Source: Pelargonium nanum
Lineage: Eukaryota; Streptophyta; Magnoliopsida; Geraniales; Geraniaceae
Length of the DNA stretch: 22,745 bases
Assembly: GCA_036897485.1 (NCBI GenBank)
Contig: JAYMTF010001541.1
Span: forward strand, 1 to 22,745
Direction of reading: 5' to 3'
The notes under the pieces are model-generated. The model ran no database searches. It had not been told where the DNA came from and saw nothing but the letters and a program-made list of their open reading frames with translations. The position numbers were made by a program, and so were the translations under genes. Shown here piece after piece: positions 1 through 10,264 of this stretch. The number at the start of each line of letters is the position of its first letter. The stretch's first letter is position 1.

Positions 1-2
1 AG

Positions 3-839
3 CCGAAACTAGAGTATCTCATTCAAAATGGCTTCTCAGGTTCTCATCTGCAGGATCTTATCTTGACCAATCCGTCCGTTCTGGATAGAAGCTTGAGTGA
101 GCAGATCGAGCCATCCTTACAATTTCTGAGATCATTCTTCGGGTCTGATGAGAGACTTAGGCTGGCTTTGAAGCGATCCCCACGGTTGTTAACCACTAAT
201 TTGAAGGGAAGATTGCAGCCCAATATTGAGCTGTTTGTGAATGAAGGAGTTCCTGTTGATGCTATTGCCCACTTCGTTATCACACATCCATGGAAGATGC
301 TGGCAAGCAGTGAGAGAATGTTGGGTGGGCTCGAAACTTTCAAAGATGAGTTTGGCAGTTCCGTGGACCCGGTTGCTTCTCCCAGCATCTTCCTAAATGC
401 TGTTACCACATTGGCCTCTATGGGTGTCTCAGCTTGGAAGACAAGAGTGCAGCTGTTCAAGACTTTATTGGGTTGTTCTCAAGAGGAGGTTTTGTCCATT
501 TTCAGGAACTTTCCTAATTGTTTTCCTCTTTCAGAAGAGACATTGAGGAGTAAAGTGGATTTCTATTTCAACACTGTCCAGCTCAAGCCAGAGGTCATCA
601 TCAAGAACCCTGCCTTATTCGCGTATTCTATAGATAAAAGGATTCGTCCAAGGTACAATGTCTTCAAGGTTCTGTTGTCCAAGAAGCTGCTGATCAGAGA
701 GGACTTTCATGTTACTAAGTGGTTCATGCTCGGTGAAGAGAAGTTCCTAGACAAGTATATTTCTCCGCATTTGGAGCAAGTCCCGGGTTTGTTGGAGATG
801 TATACCAATGACAAGATGAAAAACAAGATTGACATGTGA
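3..839 (+). CDS. mTERF family protein, 5'-truncated by the window edge
   Basis: Mitochondrial transcription termination factor (mTERF) family protein. In plants these are usually imported into mitochondria or chloroplasts, where they bind nucleic acid and act in organelle transcription, intron splicing or ribosome assembly. The frame is open from base 3, with codons beginning Pro-Lys-Leu-Glu-Tyr-Leu-Ile, and runs to TGA at 837-839, giving 278 visible residues. The true start and the transit peptide lie to the left of the window. The visible part shows the repeating helical mTERF pattern: a leucine/proline motif such as 'LTNPSVLDRSL', 'LKRSPRLLTTNL', 'FRNFPNCFPLSEE' and 'IKNPALFAYSIDKRIRPR' recurs about every 35 residues. 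The ending (PHLEQVPGLLEMY, then a short basic tail) is typical of the large intronless plant mTERF clade. No intron is needed in this part. The family call is firm; the member and target organelle cannot be read from this fragment. Confidence 0.93.
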   Translation, partial: PKLEYLIQNGFSGSHLQDLILTNPSVLDRSLSEQIEPSLQFLRSFFGSDERLRLALKRSPRLLTTNLKGRLQPNIELFVNEGVPVDAIAHFVITHPWKMLASSERMLGGLETFKDEFGSSVDPVASPSIFLNAVTTLASMGVSAWKTRVQLFKTLLGCSQEEVLSIFRNFPNCFPLSEETLRSKVDFYFNTVQLKPEVIIKNPALFAYSIDKRIRPRYNVFKVLLSKKLLIREDFHVTKWFMLGEEKFLDKYISPHLEQVPGLLEMYTNDKMKNKIDM

Positions 840-1673
840 CCATGAACAAGTATGTTCGACTCTTCATTTTCATTTTTGAATGTTAGAAAGAGAAATGGCA
901 GCACATTAGATTGTAACATATTGTTTAACTTGAATATCTATGATTTGCCATGCAGCCGTTTGTCACGTTATAGTAGACACGAAAGCTTTTGTTGCTATGG
1001 CTTTCTTTGCGTTCATAACAAACATCATATTGCTGCAACTGTTGTTTGCATCTTATTTGTGTACTATGTTTGGGAAATTTATCAGATCTCAAAGTAGATT
1101 GGAGGAGCTTCTCGGTAAGTGTCCTAGTTAATTATTTAAAAATATGCAAACAACCGAAACACGTTCTGTTCTAATGTAGATTTAAATATCAGTTGAATTG
1201 CATAAATATATTAATCCCTCTAAAATTGAATACTGTATAGGCTGGGGAAAATACTACTATTGAACTGAACAAAGGCCTCTCTGAAATCTTTGAGTGTACC
1301 AAAGAAAATTGGTGAAATCCCAAGTCGGAGAGGCATGAACAATGCACTCATGGCATGTTTCTAATGCTGGTGCTAAAAGATGAGATCATGTTGGCCTTGA
1401 TAGATTATGAATCAAGCTCAATAGAGCTATTTTGCAAATATGTTTCTCTTAAGGGAAAGGACGATTTGCGATATGTTTGATTGATTAAAAAGAGCTTAAT
1501 TGAACAGAGAATTAAGTTTTGTCTTGGTCATTTACTTCTGTAAATGTCAATATTGACGATACTGTGAGCTGTGGTTGTCCCTTGTTTAGCGTGTTACATG
1601 ATCTATTATGCTGCTAGAGTTGTGTTGTAAATACAGTTTCTTGATCAAAATCCTGTTGTTTGGAGGTAGTACA

Positions 1674-1693
1674 CTACAAACCCCCCTTTGTAG
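1674..1693. repeat. Short perfect hairpin with an all-C loop
   Basis: CTACAAA at 1674-1680 and TTTGTAG at 1687-1693 are exact reverse complements, separated by six C residues. It is preceded by CA, making CACTACAAA, which resembles the ends of CACTA transposons. It is too short to assign as an element and could be chance. Confidence 0.35.
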
Positions 1694-1932
1694 ATTTTGA
1701 GGTGGCTGCAACTAAAACCTATTGCCTGCTAGTTTAATTTGAAGCTCAGCTCACAAAAGTTGTGTTTTGAGAATGAAACTGGCTACAGTTTTGGTCAACT
1801 AAGCTCTCAGGGGTCTCATGCCCAAATGTTCAACTTTTGATTCTCTAGGTAAAATTGAAAATCAAGAGCAAGAAAAGATAGTAAAAAACATTTACAATTA
1901 CACATAATCATAGTTTCTGAACTAACCATTAA

Positions 1933-1938
1933 TTTATT
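1933..1938 (-). terminator. Candidate poly(A) signal of the carboxypeptidase gene
   Basis: AATAAA on the minus strand, about 115 bases beyond the TAA stop of the carboxypeptidase-like gene. The spacing is ordinary for a plant near-upstream element. The assignment rests on motif and distance only. Confidence 0.45.
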
Positions 1939-2052
1939 CATTGATGGAAAAGAAAAGAATGGAGCAACAAATATATATTACTAAAACATCTATTGAGCTT
2001 GTAGCTAATGAAGCCCTGAGAAAGAGAAATGTGGTAAATACAAATGAAATTA

Positions 2053-5066
<3,014 letters not shown>

Positions 5067-5128
5067 ATTTTCTCGAGAAAATGAGAGAGAAAATATTATG
5101 GGAGGGTGTGGATGTAAAGTGGGTTGTG

Positions 5129-5136
5129 TTTATATA
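5129..5136 (-). promoter_or_regulatory. TATA box of the carboxypeptidase-like gene
   Basis: TATATAAA on the minus strand, 63 bases upstream of the ATG at 5066. It implies transcription starting near 5100-5105 and a 5' UTR of about 35-40 bases. The motif matches the consensus well and no competing TATA is closer. Confidence 0.65.
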
Positions 5137-5947
5137 TGTTAAGTGTGGTGGAAGATTGGTTGCTTTCGGTTTCATTTCATGTGCTTGTTGTTGTTGATAT
5201 ACCAACAAATTAGCCGGGACGATTCATGGAGAAAATTTATTTATTTATTTTAAAATATCTTGTATGACTAATCTAGCTATTAAGTGTATGTAAATTATTG
5301 AAAATAATATAGGGTTTAGTTTATGGAAGATGAGTTTACTTTTATTCGTTATAACCAATCATGTTATGGCATGTGAGTTGTAGAAGTGGACCTTAATTGC
5401 ACATGCAACTAGTTTATGACGATGATAGTGATTTTAGGTCCTAAAAGTTGAATAATTATTCATGTTCATAAACTTATTTATATATATAAATTGGAGCTTG
5501 TTTAACATACTCCACACACTACCGTTGACTTGAACTAATACAAAATAAAATTCACTATAACATTAGGAAAATAGTAAAATACTATTTGTACATTTTATTT
5601 TACAAAGTGTTGTGATAAATTTTTATTTTTATTTACTTTTGTGTTTTTAAGTTTCAACAAATAATAATTTAACTTATATGTTAGAACAAATGCACATTAA
5701 TTAAATTATTACATGAATGTTGGTATTATTTTGCTCCCAAATTGTTTGTTTGGGTATTGGCACCCATAGGCTTATTCGTAAAAGTCTTATTAACTTATTG
5801 TTCTTGATTATAAGAAACCATTAAATATGATACAATTATCATAGCATTTATTAAAGTAAGATAGATTTGTGATGGATCAATTATGATAATTGAGTAGGTT
5901 GAAATTTATGTATATATTTAAATAAATATTACTATTTCAATACTTCT
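5137..5947. other. AT-rich intergenic DNA upstream of the carboxypeptidase gene
   Basis: No coding sequence or RNA gene is recognisable. The stretch is strongly AT-rich with many short A and T runs. It is the distal promoter of the minus-strand carboxypeptidase gene; no specific element beyond the TATA box can be supported. Confidence 0.5.
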
Positions 5948-5949
5948 TA

Positions 5950-6147
5950 AATTGGTGAGTTCATAAGTCAATACATTTTCATAAAGTTAAGATTTACATT
6001 TATATATTATTATAATGTCTTGTATACATAAATAGAGGTGAGCTAAAGAGTCGGGACACCTCTATTTGTGTATATGAGACATTATAGTAATACATAAATG
6101 TAAACTTTCACTTTATTAAAATATTATGTCTCATGAGCTCACCAATT
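5950..6147. mobile_element. MITE, full-length inverted repeat (about 198 bp) with TA target duplication
   Basis: The element is almost wholly palindromic. The left arm (5948-6040) begins TAAATTGGTGAG and ends AATAGAGGTG; the right arm (6057-6149) is its reverse complement, ending CTCACCAATTTA. By eye the 93-base arms differ at about 15 positions, with a 16-base loop (6041-6056). TA flanks both ends (5948-5949 and 6148-6149), which fits a Tc1/mariner-type (Stowaway-like) target duplication, although the ends do not match the classical CTCCCTCC Stowaway terminus. It has no coding capacity, so it would have been moved by a transposase elsewhere. A transcript would fold into one long hairpin. Family assignment needs a repeat library. 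Confidence 0.85.
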
Positions 6148-6149
6148 TA

Positions 6150-7312
6150 CATCGTTGTCTTTCTTTTGATATTTTCACATGTACAACAGTTACGGCTCGT
6201 TTCAAGTAACCAAACAAACTCACATGTAATTAGATCGATTATTACGTTGTTATCCACCTTTAATTTTTGGGACAATTCCAACCCCTTCCCCCTAATAATA
6301 ATAATAATTTATTATTTAACCCAAAGCAAACAATATTTTCTTCTTTTTTATGTAAAAATAAAATAGAAGTACTAAAATTGTCATTTATCTAGCTATCAAC
6401 ATCTGTACAACAGCACAAGTAAAATATTTGGACATATTGGCACAATACTGTGGTGTGTGGACAATGATGAAAATACTGGTGGCTGGTCTTTATCAAAGAT
6501 TACTAATTGGAATAACACAATTGGATATATATGTTGTAACATTTCCATCACATATATGAAACCAAATTGAGAGATATAGAAACTGAACTGTAACTTGAAT
6601 AGTTATAATTCTTAATCTAAAATATCTTAAAATATTATATACATAATATAAAGATAAAAGAATATGATTGAGGATTCATGGAAATGCCATATGATTTGAA
6701 TTTTAATAAATAAAATAAAATGCAATAATTATAGCATCTTGATTATGCTTAAAAATCCATCTAACCATTTTCATTTTTTTTCTCTTAATAAAATTGTTAG
6801 TAAAAATGAATGCAGCAAGTGTACAGTTATATGCATGCATGTGTTTTTGTTCTTGTTCATATATTCTTCATAACTTAGAAGGAAACATGATGTTTCCGTT
6901 TGAATATTTATTCTATTTTTGTTTCATAAATGAATTAATGAACCACAAACCTCCAACCCATCCCATTATCTTCTCCTATAATTCTGCGGCGTATTATTTT
7001 TATGATTTTGACTTTTTCATCCACTTGATCCTAGCCTATTGAATTCCACATGTTATTGATTTGATATTTCCCCTCCTATAAAACTAATTAAAATGTGAGT
7101 TATTTAATTCATATTGATCATACGTACCTACAAACATGACGTTTAAATGTCATGTTAGTCTATTACTAAGGAGTGATCGAACAACGACAAAGATTAAAGT
7201 TATAAAAACAGATGAGAAGAGGCGTCACACACGCTCGAAGAAGGTTCATCCGAGCGGACGTGTGGGGAGAAAGCTATGCTCCCCCCCAAACAAATTTCAA
7301 AGAGACTCACGT
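6150..7312. other. AT-rich intergenic DNA, no gene seen
   Basis: No family-like coding sequence, tRNA or other RNA gene was recognised. It contains a short TAA microsatellite (about 6292-6308) and other AT-rich simple sequence. GC content rises from about 7205, where the next repeat-bearing block begins. Confidence 0.5.
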
Positions 7313-7660
7313 TCGATCCCATGCCGCAAAATGCATGTCCATATCACAGCCTTGTAGCAAAATTGAGCTTCAAGAAACACCTCAAGTGTTTCTAGTTCAA
7401 CCTCATTCCACAACAATGCTCCTCCATGTAGCGGCCTTTGTCACAAAGAGAGCTCAAGGGAGTTCTCCAAGAGCTTTGTGTTCGTTCCCATGTTGCAGCC
7501 TTGTAGCAAAAGCAAGCTTTAAGGACTTTTTCAAGAGTTTCGTGTTTGGTCTTGTGTCACGGCCTTGTAGTGAAATCGAGCTATAAGGAGTTCTCTAAGC
7601 GCTTCATGTTAAACTTCATATTACATATTCATGTTGTGGCCTTGTAACGAAGTGGCAAGT
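7313..7660. repeat. Degenerate tandem repeat block, units of about 64-85 bases
   Basis: A phrase like CCTTGTAGCAAAA followed by GAGCT-CAAGGAGTTCTC-AAGAG-TT and then TGTTCGTTCCCATGTTGC recurs with decay. Unit boundaries lie near 7350, 7436, 7500, 7563 and 7640, the last copy being partial. Copies share the order 'ccttgta - aaa - gagct - aag - ttct - aag - tttc - tgtt'. The block is more GC-rich than its surroundings. It contains an open frame (7212-7586), but that translates to nothing recognisable and the repeat pattern explains it better. It may be a decayed satellite or part of an old transposon. Confidence 0.6.
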
Positions 7661-8280
7661 GCACCAAGTCTCTCCGCTTTCACTGGGTCACAACCAATGT
7701 CCCCGTCTCACTAGGTTACCTCTGTGGCTCTCTGTTGTCTTGTCACCACCAAAATATTCGTCTCTTCGGGCCACCTCCAAAACTCCGCGCCATGACGGCT
7801 CACCACAAATTAAAGAGGCCTTCACAAAATATATTCCAAGAATCCCACGTTTATTGGAATAGATAGTGTTATAACCACCAACTCGTTAATGATTAACAAT
7901 GCGGTATATAGCAACAAATTCCTTTACATTTGTGACGAGCAAGTCTGTCGCTAATTTAGTGATAGTGCCACTTTAATTTCTTCTTACCCCATAAAAATAA
8001 TAATGGACTCTTAATAAAAAAATAAATATAACAAAATTATTATGACATATTTTGTCAGCATTACAGCTGTAGCTTTAGTTTGAGTTCTAAAAGTGCAATT
8101 AAATTAATGGTGTATTTGAGAATGAGACCATCTAATACGTGTTGCAAGTATTAAAAAAATGGAATGCCTTATCTCTGGCCAGGTCTAATCTATGACTTTC
8201 CAAGTAGCTGGCTTGGCCATGTCTCATGTTTCTCTTCCGTACCCGCAAACATCAATTAGCAACAGATTCTCACACCATAA
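7661..8280. other. Intergenic DNA with possible DNA-transposon remnant
   Basis: No gene seen. The phrase TCTGTCGCTAATTTA near 7948-7962 and an imperfect inverted partner TCAATTAGCAACAGATT near 8252-8268 resemble subterminal repeats found in plant DNA transposons. No clear ends or target duplication could be fixed. Confidence 0.35.
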
Positions 8281-8440
8281 ATGAAGTGTCGGGCCAAGCG
8301 GTTAATGCGCTTTGGATTTTTTTTTAGGTTTTCGGTTCGAGCCTTATTGCTGACGGTATCTGGTGAGATTTATGGGGAGAACTAACAACTAACTCGAGAG
8401 ACGCTCCACTAGAGGTGAGAAACAAACGAGGTGTCAATTT
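8281..8440 (+). mobile_element. tRNA-derived SINE-like element
   Basis: An internal RNA polymerase III promoter pattern is visible: an A-box-like GGGCCAAGCGG (8291-8301), then GTTAATGCGC, and 32 bases later a B-box GGTTCGAGCCT (8334-8344). The head resembles a Leu/Ser-type tRNA, but the region between the boxes is T-rich and does not fold into a normal tRNA; it is followed by an unrelated body, as in plant SINEs. The 3' end and flanking duplications could not be fixed, so the right boundary is approximate. Confidence 0.6.
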
Positions 8441-8794
8441 GGGGATTGAAGAAAAGTAATCTTCACTAGGAAATTCTTACACTTTTTCGTAGAGAGTGGA
8501 TTAACAGCAACCTCAGAAAAATAAATTACACATTTAAAACGAGAAATGTTAGCAACAACAACATTATTAATCCTAGTTATAAGTAACGCACCAAAACGTC
8601 CATGTTTTTCCTGTGTCCTTCCGGTCTTGCTTGGACAACAAGCCTGAGCCTCTGAAGCTAGCGAACCAATTGGTTCAATTCAACGATGCGTGTGCGTTTC
8701 ATGAATCAGATAATAGCTATTGATTTGACCAGCCGCCAACACGCCCAGATTGTTTCCAAGTTGATATTTTATACATGTGCACAGCACAAACCAA

Positions 8795-8803
8795 TATTTA
8801 TAA
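8795..8803 (+). promoter_or_regulatory. TATA box of the BYPASS1-like gene
   Basis: TATTTATAA lies 61 bases before the ATG at 8864, implying a start of transcription near 8830 and a short leader of about 30 bases. The assignment rests on motif and spacing. Confidence 0.6.
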
Positions 8804-8863
8804 GCCACACACAACGACCAAAGTTTCATCGAACACTTTTGTCTTTAGATTCTTGTTCTTGTA

Positions 8864-9802
8864 ATGGCACTTTTGGTGGCAAGACTAGGCAAGCTCTACA
8901 CCAAACTGGAGACCAACCACCATGAATCATCAGAAGCATTGTTATCTGCTTCTCTCCAGGTTTTTCGAGCCCGTGTATCGAGTTTCTTGAACCATAATCT
9001 GTCCACGGATTCAAAACCCGGACCGGAGACCTTGTCCCTGGCATGGTTTCACAAGTGTTTTGAGGTGCTTCCCATTGTCAACAAGGCTTTTGCCAACCTG
9101 GTTCTCAGCATAAACCACCCTTTGAGCAGGTGGGAGGCTGATTCTATGGAGGACTATCTCAGCTACACCTTGTTCTTGTTACACCTTCTCAATTCCATCA
9201 CCTCCTCTCTTTCTCATCTCACTCGAGCTCGCCTCTCTCTATCCCATGCCCTTGCGAAGACCTTCCCGGGTTCTGCAACTGACCATCTAGTGTTCAAGGC
9301 AGCTCCTATTCACCATCTGAGGTTCAGCAATGATTGTGTTCATGGAGGAGACCGCGACAAGAGGGCTTGCTCTGGGAAGGAGTTGGTGATCCATGAAGCT
9401 TTGGTGGTGATGAAGAGTGTTGGGTACTGGGTTTGTGGGGTTGTGCTGTCTGGTTTATCCGGTGATTGTAGGCCTTACATGGAGATGAGAGAAAAGGCGG
9501 GTGGGTTTTCGGGTTCTCCATTGACTGATCTTGATTCTTGGGTTTGGGAGATGGTGATGAACAGAGGCACCATGTTGGAGGAGGTGACAGAGATGAAAGA
9601 AGCAATGGCTGGTCTAGCTGCTGCAATGGTTACTGGAGATGATGCCATTGACACCAGGAATGAAGCAGAGGAGATGAGGCGTCGGCTGGAGAGGTTCGAG
9701 AAGATGGTGGATGGTTTGGGGAAGAAGGTGGATGGTCTCTTCTCTGAGGTTTTGGCTGGAAGAAATCAACTGCTTGATGGTCTTAGGCCAATGAAGCTAT
9801 AG
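8864..9802 (+). CDS. BYPASS1-like protein (BPS1/UPF0496-related)
   Basis: Single-exon gene of 312 residues. The N-terminus (LVARLGKLYTKLE), the later LSLAWFHKCFEVLPIVNKAF and the LSRWEADSMEDYLSYTLFLL segment match the plant BYPASS1-related family. In Arabidopsis, BPS1 limits production of a root-derived mobile signal that arrests shoot growth; whether this paralogue does the same is unknown. The middle (about 85-140) is leucine-rich and helical (LLHLLNSITSSLSHL). A hydrophobic stretch near 185-200 (VGYWVCGVVLSGLSG) could associate with membrane. The C-terminal third (about 235-305) is charged with heptad-like spacing, ending in EEMRRRLERFEKMVDGLGKK, and probably forms a coiled coil. The start is the first ATG after the TATA box and gives the family-typical N-terminus. 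The gene is tail-to-tail with the MADS-box gene, with only 462 bases between stop codons. Confidence 0.9.
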   Translation: MALLVARLGKLYTKLETNHHESSEALLSASLQVFRARVSSFLNHNLSTDSKPGPETLSLAWFHKCFEVLPIVNKAFANLVLSINHPLSRWEADSMEDYLSYTLFLLHLLNSITSSLSHLTRARLSLSHALAKTFPGSATDHLVFKAAPIHHLRFSNDCVHGGDRDKRACSGKELVIHEALVVMKSVGYWVCGVVLSGLSGDCRPYMEMREKAGGFSGSPLTDLDSWVWEMVMNRGTMLEEVTEMKEAMAGLAAAMVTGDDAIDTRNEAEEMRRRLERFEKMVDGLGKKVDGLFSEVLAGRNQLLDGLRPMKL

Positions 9803-10264
9803 CTAGAAATAGATTCATAGATTCATTCTTGTGTATATAATTATGTACATATTGTTTCTACATTAAAATGAACAAAAACATTGTAAATGAACAGACAAAA
9901 CACTTACTTGCAACCAAATGGTACAAAACTGCAATAAATTGCACAACTAGAGACTAGAATTATGCAGACTGGTGAAGAAAGCCTAAAATTTTGATATGCA
10001 CAGCCCAATACTTCAATAACTGGTAAAACCAACTTGAATTTTTACTCTCCACTACCTGAACCACCCAAGTAAAACAGGAAGAAAAAAACACCTATATATT
10101 GACTTTTAGATGTTTTGAGGTCAGCTATTGATGATCTTACAAAGCCCTTTTGATAATAATAAAAAAATATACTGCTACATACTAGACTCAGCTCCTGCTC
10201 TGCTCTCCTCCAAATGTACTAATTCTGTTGTTACTACAGCAAGTGAACGTCGGGCAGATTGGAA
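9803..10264. other. Short intergenic between convergent BYPASS1-like and MADS-box genes
   Basis: Both 3' UTRs must fit in 462 bases, so the two transcripts may overlap. A plus-strand AATAAA at 9933-9938 is a candidate poly(A) signal for the BYPASS1-like gene. No clear minus-strand AATAAA was seen for the MADS-box gene. No other feature is visible. Confidence 0.55.
9933..9938 (+). terminator. Candidate poly(A) signal of the BYPASS1-like gene
   Basis: Consensus AATAAA, about 131 bases after the stop codon. An alternative is the weaker ATTAAA at about 9862. Motif evidence only. Confidence 0.4.

Larger units (their letters stand above)
840..2052. other. Intergenic stretch between two convergent genes (3' flanks)
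   Basis: This 1.2 kb lies between the stop of the mTERF gene (+) and the stop of the carboxypeptidase gene (-), so it should carry both 3' UTRs. No conserved coding sequence is seen; the open frames at 852-1131 are short and resemble no family. A consensus-like donor (CTCG|GTAAGT, GT at 1115-1116) and a possible acceptor (TACTGTATAG, ending at 1240) could frame a 126-bp intron in a long mTERF 3' UTR, but this is only a pattern match. No clear plus-strand AATAAA was found for the mTERF gene. Confidence 0.6.

Noticed and set aside
6133-6366. Open frame on the plus strand starting at the right end of the MITE
   Set aside because: Its first codons lie in the MITE arm and the rest is AT-rich low-complexity sequence rich in Ile, Leu and Tyr.
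7212-7586. 124-residue open frame
   Set aside because: Explained by the degenerate tandem repeat; higher GC lowers stop frequency, and no domain is recognisable.
8281-8350. A functional tRNA gene
   Set aside because: A and B boxes are present, but the sequence between them is T-rich and no acceptor stem or anticodon arm pairs.
9324-9626. Antisense open frame within the BYPASS1-like gene
   Set aside because: Pro/Ser-rich shadow of the conserved plus-strand coding sequence.
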